Source: Rhodospirillales bacterium (GTDB lineage Bacteria > Pseudomonadota > Alphaproteobacteria > Rhodospirillales > Defluviicoccaceae). Taken from it: a stretch of 64,000 nt of DNA. This document shows, in pieces, positions 34,830-43,739 of the stretch. Each line of letters starts with the position of its first letter. The first letter of the stretch is position 1. The stretch is taken from the NCBI GenBank assembly GCA_016712375.1, contig JADJRE010000012.1:1-64000 (forward strand), written 5' to 3'. The translations under genes and the position numbers were made by a program. The notes beneath the pieces were generated by a model. It searched no databases. It saw only the letters and a program-made list of their open reading frames with translations, and was not told where the DNA came from.

Positions 34830-35440
34830 CTACAGCGGCGCCAGATGACGCACGGCCATGAGGTCGTCAACAAAAGCACGATATTCGTGCTCCCGGACCG
34901 CTTCGTCTGGCAGCCGTAGCAAGTACGACGGATGTACCGTAACCCGAACCGTGCTTCCTGCGTGAGCGGGAACGCCGTACCGCGGCTGGCAGCGATGCGT
35001 ATGTCGCGCCGCAGCAATGATCGTCCGGCAGTTGCCCCCAGCGCCACGACCACCGCGGGGCGAACGACAGCGATCTCCTGCTCGAGCCACGGCCGGCAGG
35101 CCTCGATCTCGATGACGTTCGGCTTCTGGTGCAGCCGCCGCTTGCCGCGGATGATGAATTTGAAATGCTTTACCGCGTTGGTGACGTAGATCCTGCCGCG
35201 GTCGAGGCCGGCGTCGCGAAGCGCCCGATCAAGAAGCGCCCCAGCGGGCCCAACGAACGGCCGGCCGGCTACATCCTCCTGATCGCCGGGCTGCTCACCG
35301 ACGAGCATGAGCGGCGCCGGAGCAGGCCCCTCGCCGAAGACAGTCTGCGATGCGGGCGCATACAGCGAACAAGCCTGACAACTACCTGCTTCGTTCCTCA
35401 AGCGCCTAATCGCGGCATCTATCTCTAAGTTTGCCTCCAT
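34830..35440 (-). CDS. udgX: UdgX family uracil-DNA glycosylase (covalent uracil-DNA binding), single-base frame break
   Basis: The N-terminal part has a CxxC (CQAC), GEQPGDQED (motif A of the family), GPAGALLDRAL, and the sequence VKHFKFIIRGKRRLHQKP, which holds the loop KRRLH typical of UdgX (KRRIH in mycobacteria, whose His forms a covalent bond with the excised uracil site). The C-terminal part (VRVTVHPSYLLRLPDE, with the HPS motif B) is in another frame; one A lost near 34955 explains it, and restoring it gives 203 residues, the usual size. Further Cys residues fit the family's iron-sulfur cluster. The ATG at 35440 has GGAG upstream. Other uracil glycosylases lack the R-loop motif. Confidence 0.85.
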
Positions 35441-35579
35441 TCGACGCTCCGTTCTCCACCCCCGCCACAGATCCGATGGCGCGGCCTTCCTAATTGGGCA
35501 CCGCTGCGAATATGACAAAGGAACCCTCTGATGGTAGCAGCGTTCCGCAGCCATCAACGGTTGACCAGGAAGATGAATT

Positions 35580-36224
35580 ATGCAGGTGGCAAATACGCGA
35601 GAGGGCTGGGGTGCCGTACAGCAAGCGCTATATTGGACGATTGGCCTCACCGTGCTCGGGCAGCTCTGTGTCGGGCTGATATTCTCTAATCTTCCGGAGA
35701 ATGACCCCGCTGCCGGCACATACTTCGGGATCCACGGAACGCTCGGCGTGTTGATCTTTACGGCAATGTTGTTCCGATTGGTTTGGCGGCAAATGCATCC
35801 GGTGCCAGCGCTTCCAGACACCTTGTCGCCATCGCTAAAGCTGGTCGCGCGCGGAACGCACTGGGCGTTCTATGTTCTGCTTATCGGGTTACCGCTCGGG
35901 GGATGGCTGATGGTCAACGCACGCGGCTACCGCGTCTCCTTCTTCGGGTTGGAATTGCCAGCCTTGATAGCAAAAAATCAGCCTTTGGCCGAAATCGTGT
36001 TCAAGTTTCATGCCGGAGGCGCCTTCCTGCTCGCCGGCCTGATCGTGTTGCACGTCGGGGCGGCCTTGCGCCACGAGTTCTTGCTGAAGGATAACACGCT
36101 ACGGCGAATGACGCCGCTCCCGCCGCGTACTGACCCGCTCGTCCAGTCCACAGCCTTCACAGGTTCTCGATCAACGTGGAGCGACAACAGGCGAAGCGAC
36201 GAAAAGTCTCGTGGAAGGCTGTAA
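35580..36224 (+). CDS. Cytochrome b561
   Basis: A 214-residue inner-membrane di-heme cytochrome of the bacterial b561 (CybB) type. Four membrane helices are evident, with heme-ligand histidines in FGIHGTLG, ARGTHWAFYVLLI, VFKFHAGGAFLLA and GLIVLHVGAALRHE. CybB proteins pass electrons from quinol and have been linked to superoxide oxidation. The C-terminal 30 residues are polar. It is convergent with the hemerythrin gene 53 bases away. Confidence 0.87.
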   Translation: MQVANTREGWGAVQQALYWTIGLTVLGQLCVGLIFSNLPENDPAAGTYFGIHGTLGVLIFTAMLFRLVWRQMHPVPALPDTLSPSLKLVARGTHWAFYVLLIGLPLGGWLMVNARGYRVSFFGLELPALIAKNQPLAEIVFKFHAGGAFLLAGLIVLHVGAALRHEFLLKDNTLRRMTPLPPRTDPLVQSTAFTGSRSTWSDNRRSDEKSRGRL

Positions 36225-36277
36225 ACGGTAGTGGCGCAGCGGCGGTGAAGTAAGGGACTGACCAGCTTGCGGCTTGC

Positions 36278-36919
36278 TCACAGTCCAGCGCGGGGCGGCA
36301 TTGTTGATCGACGTCGGGCTGCCGCGCGTGCAGCGGCTCCTGCTTGCACTGCGGATGGGCGCGCGACCGATTTATGGTTTCGCTTGCCTTCGTCACCGTT
36401 GTGCGCCCTTGAGGTAGCACGGTCCTCGGCGATGTGACGTTGCGCCAACGCGTGGTCGGTAGCGGCATCCAGGAACGTGGGCAGCCGTTGCACCACCGTG
36501 AGTTCTTCCTTTTCCAGATGGCGCATGACCTCGGCGACCAGGTCTCCTGCGGCGGCGCAAAACTCTCTCCATTCGCTCGGGTCGGCTCGTCGGCCGATGA
36601 GTCCGTGCGCGATCATGCGGAGCAATCTTGCCTTTGGTTCGATGGCGCCGTGTTCGCGCGTCAAGAGCTTCGCCAGATCTCCCTCCCCGCGGTCGTAGAT
36701 CAGCGGGAAAATCACCGTTTCTTCAAAAGAATGATGAATGATTACCTGATCCAGGCTGGCAAGAAGACTTGTCAGTAGCCTCCCGTCCTCGGCCTCGCCG
36801 CCGTCGAGTGGTCGGTGTGCGGCTTCGCCTGAGATCCGGTTCTGCAGCTCGCAGATCGCAACAAGGATACGAAAATGCTCTTCGTGCAGCACCTGCCCCA
36901 GCTCGCTCAATCCCGACAT
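36278..36919 (-). CDS. Hemerythrin domain protein
   Basis: A 213-residue protein starting at ATG 36919. A hemerythrin-like four-helix bundle fills residues 1-150, with metal-ligand candidates in LHEEHFRIL, IIHHSFEETVIFPLI, TREHGAIEPKAR and MRHLEKEELTV. Such proteins bind di-iron and sense or handle oxygen, nitric oxide or iron. The last 50 residues are a basic, Ala/Arg-rich tail with no fold. The upstream gap to the PhoD-like gene is 110 bases; both genes are on the minus strand. Confidence 0.85.
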   Translation of the reverse strand: MSGLSELGQVLHEEHFRILVAICELQNRISGEAAHRPLDGGEAEDGRLLTSLLASLDQVIIHHSFEETVIFPLIYDRGEGDLAKLLTREHGAIEPKARLLRMIAHGLIGRRADPSEWREFCAAAGDLVAEVMRHLEKEELTVVQRLPTFLDAATDHALAQRHIAEDRATSRAHNGDEGKRNHKSVARPSAVQAGAAARAAARRRSTMPPRAGL

Positions 36920-37029
36920 CTGCAGGTGCCTCCCGCTCAGTCCGATGCCGCACCGCGACATCAGATACGCTGCATTGCAATAGAGCAGGTTGCGGGCAGT
37001 AACGCAATTGTCATCGATGCATGGCGGGG

Positions 37030-38532
37030 TCACGCCGACGTGGTAACGTATTCGCAAGCATGCACGACCTTGGTCAGCGGCTGTGCCCTGTCCTCAATGA
37101 ACCAGTTTGCCCAAATCCGGCCTTGTTCGCCGATTTCGATATCCAGTGAGAGCCAGTTGCGGTTGGCGATAAAGCGGTAGTTGGTGCCGGGGAATTGCAG
37201 CATTTGCGCGGTGATACCGCGGTCGAGTTCGCTGACCTCTCCGCCTAGACGTTCCAGCAGCCACCGGACGATGCGTGGCGGCGGCGGGTGCACGACAGGC
37301 GAGCACGTGAGTTGGTTGATGACGTTGGCGTTGAGCCAGCGGACCGGCCGCCGAGTCGATTGGACGACGCCCAGACCGGCGACGTGAACGTCGCCGGAGA
37401 GGATGGTGACCCGCGTTCCCTCCCTTTCGGCAAAATCCAGCAGCCGATGCAGCAAGCGCAGTCGCTCGGTCCGGTGATCGTAGCTGCTCCACTGATCGTG
37501 TAGATCGTCCTCGAGGTCCTGCTCGCCGGGTAGCAGATCGAGCGTTTGTCCCGCGAAAGACAGGTCGGGGTGGACAACGGGAATGCTCGACATCACCAGC
37601 AGGTGCCGCAGCCCGTGGGTGCCGTCGAGTGCGGCGAAGACGACATCCCAGGTCGACGGCGCCAGAACCTGATGCAGCGTCCGCTCGGAGCGCAGGTCGA
37701 GGACCAGCAGGCCGATCTCGCCGATGCGCAACAGCGTGTTGAAGCCGCCCTGGCCGGGCAGCGCAGGCCACGTCGGCGCGTCGGGATCGTTCTGAAGTTG
37801 AAACAGCGAAAAGCAGCTGCGGGCGGCGGCAAACACCGCCTGGAAGACGTCGCATGCTTGCTCTTCTTCGCTGTACGAGCCCCAGCCGTCGAAGATATCG
37901 TGATCGTCCCACATCATCAGCGTCGGGATCGAGGCCAGCGCGGCGGCAATCGGCTCCGGCGTAAAGCGCCGACAGTAGGTCTCGACATAGAACGTTTCAA
38001 GCGCGCGGACCAAGCCCGGCCCGGCCCTGGTTGTCAGCCGTTCAGCCCGCGGCCGTCCGTTGAACCGGCGCAGCGCCGGTATCTCCGCCCACAATTGATC
38101 GGCATAGATCTGATCGCCGCCGAGCAGCAGCAGGTGGAAGGGCAGCCGCGCTTGCTCGTTCGCCAGACTCTTCCACGATACGTTCTTGTCTTCTGTCCTT
38201 CGCATGTTGCCCGGCTCCGAGAAGCCGTTGCAGGACGCGTAGGCGATGCGCGGATTCTGCATCCGCCCGGGAATAGTAAAGCCTCGCGACGCATCGTCGC
38301 CGGCGATGCTGTAGGCGACACTGCGTTGTTCGTCCTGCTGAGCGATCGACAGATCCCAGGAGAAGAAGCGAACGCCCGCCACCTCGCCGACTTGTGCCGG
38401 CGCGATCGACCCGTCGTCGGCCGTCAACAGGCCGGGTACGTCGCCGCCGCGGTGGGCCACCATGATCCTCAGCCGCCAGCGATCGCCATCCTGCCCGCGA
38501 AATCCAACGATCGGACCGCAAACCCTCGCCAT
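37030..38532 (-). CDS. PhoD-like phosphodiesterase/alkaline phosphatase D family protein
   Basis: A 500-residue metallophosphatase. Motifs of the PhoD family appear in order: YASCNGFSEPG, LLLGGDQIYAD, PTLMMWDDHDIFDGWGSY, and LSGDVHVAGLGVV, followed by the NVINQLTCSPVVH segment. There is no signal peptide or Tat motif at the N-terminus, so the protein seems cytoplasmic, unlike classical secreted PhoD. The substrate may be a phospholipid or nucleotide diester. It precedes the hemerythrin gene on the same strand and follows the Usp gene by 122 bases. Confidence 0.83.
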   Translation of the reverse strand: MARVCGPIVGFRGQDGDRWRLRIMVAHRGGDVPGLLTADDGSIAPAQVGEVAGVRFFSWDLSIAQQDEQRSVAYSIAGDDASRGFTIPGRMQNPRIAYASCNGFSEPGNMRRTEDKNVSWKSLANEQARLPFHLLLLGGDQIYADQLWAEIPALRRFNGRPRAERLTTRAGPGLVRALETFYVETYCRRFTPEPIAAALASIPTLMMWDDHDIFDGWGSYSEEEQACDVFQAVFAAARSCFSLFQLQNDPDAPTWPALPGQGGFNTLLRIGEIGLLVLDLRSERTLHQVLAPSTWDVVFAALDGTHGLRHLLVMSSIPVVHPDLSFAGQTLDLLPGEQDLEDDLHDQWSSYDHRTERLRLLHRLLDFAEREGTRVTILSGDVHVAGLGVVQSTRRPVRWLNANVINQLTCSPVVHPPPPRIVRWLLERLGGEVSELDRGITAQMLQFPGTNYRFIANRNWLSLDIEIGEQGRIWANWFIEDRAQPLTKVVHACEYVTTSA

Positions 38533-38654
38533 CGCTATGTCCTCCGTATGCGCAACGAGCAGACTATGTCACCGGTCGGTTGGGGAAAATGCCGTGGTGC
38601 TTCGCCCGTGGATGCACCGGGATACCCGACATTCACGCCTCGCGCGACAGCGTG

Positions 38655-39527
38655 TCAGCGCACCAGCAAGACCGAACACAAGACGCGCTGCAGCAGGCGT
38701 CTACCGGCCTCGTTCTCTGCCAACGTGCGCTCAGCGTCCAGCACCAGCAGCCCGCTGTGATGTCGCAGGGCTATCTCGGTCAGGGTGCCCAGCCCGGCCT
38801 TCGGCGTATGGAGCAAGGTGACGACGAGGCCGCTTTCGGCGAGCGACGCCCTGATCTCACCGCCCCACTGCTCGGCCTCGCCGATCCGTCCGGCGAGCAA
38901 AGCTACATCGATCGGCGCGTTCTCCAGTTCGGCGATTTGGGTCCCGATGGCGAGTGCGTGCCATGCCCTCTCGCTGCCGTCGAAGGCGATCAGCACGCGG
39001 CCGCCCGCCGGAGTGCCGGGATGCAGCAGCAGCACTGATCGGGCGCGCGCCTCGGCCAGCCCCTGGGCCACCGCGGTCGCCGGCGTACTGCCCGCCCACG
39101 GCGGCGCCGAACGGCCGCCATACCAGCCGATCACGACCAGGTCGTCGTCCGCGGCGATGCCAAGCACCTCGGCGAGCAGCCTGCCCTGTCGAACCTGAAA
39201 GGCACACTTCACCTTGCGACGCGCCGCCGTCCGTTCCAGTTCGCGGCGCGCCCGCGCCACCTGGAGGCGCAGCGTATCGCGCAGATGGCAGGTGGAAACC
39301 TCGCAAGGCGCCGCGGTGACGGTGCTCAGCGCGCTGATCGAGCCGTGTTCGGCGAGCCGGACGAGATCGATGTCCTCGACATACAGCGCCATCAGTTCGC
39401 CGTGCAGCCGCGCCGCCAGCGCCGTCGCCCGCTCCATCGCCGCCTGATCTCCGAATGCGGTGTCGAGCGCCAGCAGGATGCGGCGGAAACGAACGCGTCG
39501 GCGGACTGCTGAGCGGGGCTCAATCAC
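38655..39527 (-). CDS. Universal stress protein family, two-domain
   Basis: A 290-residue protein with two UspA-like domains. Domain one (residues about 14-155) begins RRILLALDTAFGDQAAMERATALAARL, and domain two begins GRVLIAFDGSERAWHALAIG and ends LLQRVLCSVLLVR, the last strand typical of Usp. The ATP-binding GxxG-x9-G(S/T) motif is only weakly visible in domain one (VVIGWYGGRS), so nucleotide binding is uncertain. The start overlaps the end of the Lon-like protease gene by four bases, so the two are coupled. Confidence 0.8.
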   Translation of the reverse strand: MIEPRSAVRRRVRFRRILLALDTAFGDQAAMERATALAARLHGELMALYVEDIDLVRLAEHGSISALSTVTAAPCEVSTCHLRDTLRLQVARARRELERTAARRKVKCAFQVRQGRLLAEVLGIAADDDLVVIGWYGGRSAPPWAGSTPATAVAQGLAEARARSVLLLHPGTPAGGRVLIAFDGSERAWHALAIGTQIAELENAPIDVALLAGRIGEAEQWGGEIRASLAESGLVVTLLHTPKAGLGTLTEIALRHHSGLLVLDAERTLAENEAGRRLLQRVLCSVLLVR

Positions 39528-42019
39528 GGCCGCCGCTCCCCTTCGCCGTTCTTGTCCTTGCCGCGCGATCTCGCGCTCTTCTTCTCCACCGCGGCGTATT
39601 TCTGGGCGCTGCGCAGGAAGGCTCCAAGCCGGCCAGCCACCGCGCGATTGAAGCTGCCGATCGGGAACTCGCCGGCGGCGTCGGCTTCGCCGGCGGGTAC
39701 CCCGGTGAGGATGGCTATACCCTCATCGATGCTGGCGACGGCGAAGATGCAGAACCTGCCGTCACGACAGGCCTCCACTACGTCCTTCCGCAACATCAGG
39801 TGAGAAACGTTAGTGCGGGGGATGAGCACCCCTTGCTCGCCGGAAAGGCCGCGTGCCCTGCATATGTCGAAGAAGCCCTCGATCTTCTCGTTGACCCCGC
39901 CGATCGCCTGCACCCTGCCCTGCTGATCGACCGAGCCGGTGACCGCCAACGATTGCCGGATCGGGATTTGCGCCAGCGCCGAGAGCAGCGCGTAGAGTTC
40001 CGCCGACGATGCACTATCGCCTTCGATGCCGCCGTATGACTGTTCAAAGACTAGGCTTGCCGACAGCGACAGCGGCCGCTCCCGGGCGTACCGCCCAGCG
40101 AGGTAGGAGGACAGAATCAGCACGCCTTTCGCGTGCAGCGGGCCGCCCAGCGCCACCTCGCGCTCGATGTCGACAACTTCGCCTTTGCCGAGCCGCACCT
40201 GGCAGCTGATTCGGCTCGGCTTGCCGAAAGCAAAGCGGTCCAGTTGCAGCACCGACAAGCCGTTGACCTGTCCGACGCGAGCGCCTTCGGTCTCGATAAG
40301 TACGGTACCGCGGGTGATTTGCTCCTGGACACGCTCGCGCAGCCGGTCAGAGCGGAAGATCCGCGCCGCGATCGCCTCCTCGACATGGCAGTCTTCAATC
40401 AGCGTCGCCTCGCCGGCCCAGAAGTCCGCCTCGCGGATCAGATCCTCCAGGGTATCAGTGTGTGTCGTCAGCTTTAGCGCGTCGCCAGCCAACCGGGACG
40501 CGTATTCGACGACGCGGGCGACGCCGGAACGAGTGAGTGGCTTGGCGCCTGCCCGGTGCGCCAGCGTGCCGATCAGGCCGGCGAACACCCTGGTGGCGTC
40601 GGCGTCGCGGTCAACCGCAGTCTCGAAGTCGGCAGCCACCCGGAACAGCTCCGAGAACTCCGGATCGTGGGCATTGAGCAGGTAGTACAGGATCGGCTCG
40701 CCGAGCAGCACGACCGTGACGTCGAGCGGTATCGGCTGCGGCTCCAGCGTGGTCGTCGCCGACCAGCCGAGTTGCTCGGCCGGCGACTCGATGCGGATGC
40801 ACGACGAGCGCAGCACCCGCTTCAGTGTCTCCCAGGCCAGCGGATTAGTGAGTACTTTACGGGCATCGAGGATCAGGCAGCCGCCATTCGCCCGGTGCAG
40901 CGCGCCGGCTTTGATGAGCGTGAAATCCGTGACCAGGGTGCCGAACTGCGCCAGGTGTTCCACCCGGCCGACGAGGTTGGGCAGCGTCGGATGGTCCTCG
41001 TAAATGATCGGCGCCGCCGGCCGAGCGTCCGCTCCTGCATCCGTCGGCGGGGTGTTGGCCACCAGAACGTTAATCCGGTAGCGGCGGAGCGGATCGGGCT
41101 CGCCGCCGGCGCGGCCCGGCGGGCCGAGGACAATCTGCGGACCCGCTTCCTTCGGCAGGAAGTCATCGACGTTGTCGATAATGTCTTGGCGGACGGTGTT
41201 CAAATGCGCTGCTACTTCCGGCAGCTCGGCCCACCGTGCCGTCAGTTCGTCGAACGGCCGGCCGACAACAAACAGGGTGATCTCGCGGTCGAGCGCCCGC
41301 AGTAGTTCGCGCTGCTCCTTTTCCCAGCCTGGCGCCTCGTGCAGGAACTCACCTAGCTCCTTCTGCATCTGCTCCGAAGCCTGCTGCCGCTGCTGTTTCT
41401 CCTCGGCGGTGAGCGCCTCGAACTCCTGCGGGCCGAGCACCTCGCCATCGCGGAGAGGCGCCAGCGCGAGGCCCATCGGAGTGCGCAGGATCGCCACATC
41501 GCGCTGCTTGGCGCGCTCCTGAAGGGCGTGAAACCCTTGCTCCTGCCGCTCCTTGAACTGCTCCTGAATCACCGTCTTGCGGTTGCGGTATTCTTCGCTT
41601 TCAAACGCCGCCGGTAATGCCAGCCGCAGTTCCTCGATCAGCCGCTCGACATGGTCGCGCAGCGGCCGCGCCCGGCCGGCCGGCAGGCGAAGCGCGTGCG
41701 GCTTGTGCGGCTCGGCGAAATTGTTGACGTAGCACCACTCTGACGGCGCTGGCCAGGAGGCCTGCGCCTTCTCGACGGCGCCACGAACGAAGGCGTACTT
41801 GCCGGCACCGTGCTCGCCAAGAGCAAACAGGTTGTAGCCCGGATGCCGCATGCCCAGCGCGAGGCGCAGCGCCGAGGCGGCGCGCTTCTGGCCGATGCCA
41901 TCCTCAACCGGCGGCAACTCGGCCGTCGTTTCGAACGGAAGCTCGTCTGGCCGACAGGCACGATAAAGAAGCTCCGGCGGGATCGGTTGCGGGAATGGCG
42001 TATCGGCCGGCTCGGTCAT
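39524..42019 (-). CDS. Lon-like ATP-dependent protease (AAA_32 type)
   Basis: An 831-residue protease of the LonB-related family with an N-terminal substrate/ATPase region and C-terminal Lon protease domain. The P-loop region reads NLFALGEHGAGKYAFV, where the usual Ser/Thr after Lys is Tyr. A long helical insertion spans about residues 140-300. Then come LPNLVGRVEHLAQFGTLVTDF and GGCLILDARKVL (Walker B-like). The catalytic dyad lies in GGIEGDSASSAELYALL (Ser) and IGGVNEKIEGFFD (Lys). It degrades unfolded or specific proteins in the cytoplasm. It is cotranscribed with the universal stress protein gene, overlapping by four bases. Confidence 0.9.
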   Translation of the reverse strand: MTEPADTPFPQPIPPELLYRACRPDELPFETTAELPPVEDGIGQKRAASALRLALGMRHPGYNLFALGEHGAGKYAFVRGAVEKAQASWPAPSEWCYVNNFAEPHKPHALRLPAGRARPLRDHVERLIEELRLALPAAFESEEYRNRKTVIQEQFKERQEQGFHALQERAKQRDVAILRTPMGLALAPLRDGEVLGPQEFEALTAEEKQQRQQASEQMQKELGEFLHEAPGWEKEQRELLRALDREITLFVVGRPFDELTARWAELPEVAAHLNTVRQDIIDNVDDFLPKEAGPQIVLGPPGRAGGEPDPLRRYRINVLVANTPPTDAGADARPAAPIIYEDHPTLPNLVGRVEHLAQFGTLVTDFTLIKAGALHRANGGCLILDARKVLTNPLAWETLKRVLRSSCIRIESPAEQLGWSATTTLEPQPIPLDVTVVLLGEPILYYLLNAHDPEFSELFRVAADFETAVDRDADATRVFAGLIGTLAHRAGAKPLTRSGVARVVEYASRLAGDALKLTTHTDTLEDLIREADFWAGEATLIEDCHVEEAIAARIFRSDRLRERVQEQITRGTVLIETEGARVGQVNGLSVLQLDRFAFGKPSRISCQVRLGKGEVVDIEREVALGGPLHAKGVLILSSYLAGRYARERPLSLSASLVFEQSYGGIEGDSASSAELYALLSALAQIPIRQSLAVTGSVDQQGRVQAIGGVNEKIEGFFDICRARGLSGEQGVLIPRTNVSHLMLRKDVVEACRDGRFCIFAVASIDEGIAILTGVPAGEADAAGEFPIGSFNRAVAGRLGAFLRSAQKYAAVEKKSARSRGKDKNGEGERRP

Positions 42020-42121
42020 CCGCGTCCACTCCTGCGGCCGCTCCGAAACGGCGGCGTCACGGGCCCCCGTCGAACGGGCCGTCAGCTGAGTACCTTTGTA
42101 CCCTACGATGCACGACGGCGG

Positions 42122-42559
42122 CTAGTCGCGGTCTTCGATGCGGTGCATGTCGTCGTCGCCCAAGCCGAAGTGATGACCGATCTCGTGCACAAGGACGTGA
42201 CGGACGATGTGCTCCAGGTCTTCGCCGGTCTCGCACCAGTAGTCGAGAATCGGCCTTCGGTAGAGGAAGATGATGTCGATCTCAGGCGCGCCGTCGGCGA
42301 CGCTCTTCCGGTCCAGCGAGACGCCACGATAGAGGCCAAGCAGGTCGAACGGACTGTCTAGGCGCATCTCCGCTTCCGTCTCGGCGTCGCAGAACTCTTC
42401 GACGCGCACCACCAGGCTGCGGATGTGGGAGCCGAACGGCTCCGGCAGCACCGCAAGCTGAGCACGGGCAATCCGGTCGATGTCGTCGAGGCAGGGCGGC
42501 AGGGTACACTCAGGCGAAGGGCCTCGGCGGCGGGCGGGCGGCGCGCGAAACGAGCACAT
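42122..42559 (-). CDS. Metallopeptidase family protein (minimal zincin)
   Basis: A 145-residue protein of the small zincin family (PF06262-like). The signature VRHVLVHEIGHHFGLGDDDMHRIE contains HEIGHHFGLGDDD, with two His ligands in HExxH and a third ligand following. EIDIIFLYRRPILDYW and LVVRVEEFCDAET fit the family. A start further inside the frame is possible because the first 25 residues are basic and poorly conserved. Related proteins are predicted cytoplasmic proteases with no known targets. It is divergent from phhB. Confidence 0.82.
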   Translation of the reverse strand: MCSFRAPPARRRGPSPECTLPPCLDDIDRIARAQLAVLPEPFGSHIRSLVVRVEEFCDAETEAEMRLDSPFDLLGLYRGVSLDRKSVADGAPEIDIIFLYRRPILDYWCETGEDLEHIVRHVLVHEIGHHFGLGDDDMHRIEDRD

Positions 42560-42652
42560 CCGCGCGCCTAAGGAGAAGGGCGGCCGCCCGCTTGACCGCG
42601 CAGAGTTGCGTCCCAAGTCGGATGAGGAGCGAGGCGGCGAAGGAGAGCAGCC

Positions 42653-42961
42653 ATGATGGAGAAATTGAGCGGCGAGACGCGGCGATCGGCTCTGGCGGAG
42701 CTGGCCGGCTGGAGCGAGGTCGATGGGCGTGACGCCATCTGCAAGACCTTTCGCTTTGCGACGTTCAACGAGGCCTTCACCTTCATGACCTGCGCCGCGC
42801 TGATGGCGGAGAAGATGGACCATCATCCGGAATGGTTCAACGTCTACAACCGCGTCGAGGTGACGCTCGCTACGCACGACGCCGGCGGGCTTACACACCG
42901 CGACATCCGCCTCGGCCGGTTCATGGACCAAGCGGCCGCGATTCGAATGGCCAGCGAATGA
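42653..42961 (+). CDS. phhB: 4a-hydroxytetrahydrobiopterin dehydratase
   Basis: A 102-residue pterin-4a-carbinolamine dehydratase, which recycles the pterin cofactor after aromatic amino acid hydroxylation. Family features are GWSEVDGRDAICKTFRFATFNEAFTFM, ALMAEKMDHHPEWFNVYNRVEVTLATHDAGG (the conserved E..DHHPEW...Y..V...L.TH..GG pattern) and LTHRDIRLGRFMD. The two His of DHHPEW and the later His are the active-site residues. No phenylalanine hydroxylase gene lies in the window. The stop codon touches a terminator hairpin. Confidence 0.93.
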   Translation: MMEKLSGETRRSALAELAGWSEVDGRDAICKTFRFATFNEAFTFMTCAALMAEKMDHHPEWFNVYNRVEVTLATHDAGGLTHRDIRLGRFMDQAAAIRMASE

Positions 42962-42990
42962 AAAAGGGCCGCCGGCGTTCCGGCAGCCCT
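42961..42990 (-). terminator. Intrinsic terminator after phaB
   Basis: Arms AGGGCCGCCGG and CCGGCAGCCCT pair with one mismatch around CGTT (42965-42990). On the minus strand the stem is followed by five T (42961-42965), a classic intrinsic terminator 27 bases after the phaB stop. The stem could also stop transcripts of phhB from the other side, though no T-run follows on the plus strand. Confidence 0.8.
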
Positions 42991-43016
42991 CGATCACTCG
43001 GCAGGGTTAGCGCCGC

Positions 43017-43739
43017 TTACGGCATCAGCTGGCCACCGTTCACGGAAATCGTTTGACCGGTGATAAAGCTCGCGTCATCGGCGGCGAGGACGACCACGGC
43101 GTACGCGATGTCATCCGGCTGACCAATGCGCTGCACCGGGATCTTCTGCACCTCGGCGTCGAGGATCTCCTTCGGCATGGCGCCGGTCATCTCGGTGAGA
43201 ATGAAGCCGGGGCAGATGACGTTGACGGTAACGCCGGCCTTTGCGCACTCCATTGCCAGCGAGCGGGACAGGCCGATGATGCCGGCCTTCGTCGCCGAGT
43301 AGTTACACTGGCCGAACTGTCCGCGCTGCCCATTCATCGAGCTGATGTTGATGATGCGGCCCCACTTGCGCTCGGTCATGCCCGGCAGGATGACGTTGCA
43401 GGTGTTGAAGGCGGACGTCAGGTTGACGGCGATCACCGGATCCCAGTTCTTTTCGCGCGTCATCTTGACGAAGCGCGCGTCGCGGGTGATGCCGGCGTTG
43501 TTGACCAGCACGTCGATCGGGCCAACCTCCGCCTCGATCTTTTTGACGCCATCGACCACCGCCTGGTAGTCGGCAACGTTGATGTTGTAACCGGGAATTC
43601 CCGTGTCACTCTTGAACTTGGCGATCTGCTCGTCGACCACGTCGCACACCGCGACCTTGTAGCCTTCTTTCTGCAGCCGCTTGGCGATGCCCGCGCCAAT
43701 GCCGCGGGTGCCGCCGGTAACCAGTGCCACGCGTGCCAT
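43017..43739 (-). CDS. phaB: Acetoacetyl-CoA reductase
   Basis: A 240-residue SDR-family NADPH-dependent reductase making (R)-3-hydroxybutyryl-CoA for polyhydroxybutyrate. Features are the cofactor loop TGGTRGIGAGIAKRL, NNAGITRDARFVKM, the NISSMNGQRGQFGQCNYSATKAG active-site run with Ser, Tyr and Lys, and VNVICPGFILTEMT; NGQRGQFGQ is typical of PhaB. A GGAGGAA site lies before the ATG. The usual neighbour phaA is absent; phaB stands alone with its own terminator. The phasin gene at the window's end belongs to the same storage pathway. Confidence 0.94.
   Translation of the reverse strand: MARVALVTGGTRGIGAGIAKRLQKEGYKVAVCDVVDEQIAKFKSDTGIPGYNINVADYQAVVDGVKKIEAEVGPIDVLVNNAGITRDARFVKMTREKNWDPVIAVNLTSAFNTCNVILPGMTERKWGRIINISSMNGQRGQFGQCNYSATKAGIIGLSRSLAMECAKAGVTVNVICPGFILTEMTGAMPKEILDAEVQKIPVQRIGQPDDIAYAVVVLAADDASFITGQTISVNGGQLMP

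Noticed and set aside
37546..38760. 404-residue plus-strand frame across the PhoD-like gene
   Set aside because: It mirrors a gene with full PhoD motifs and has no domain of its own.
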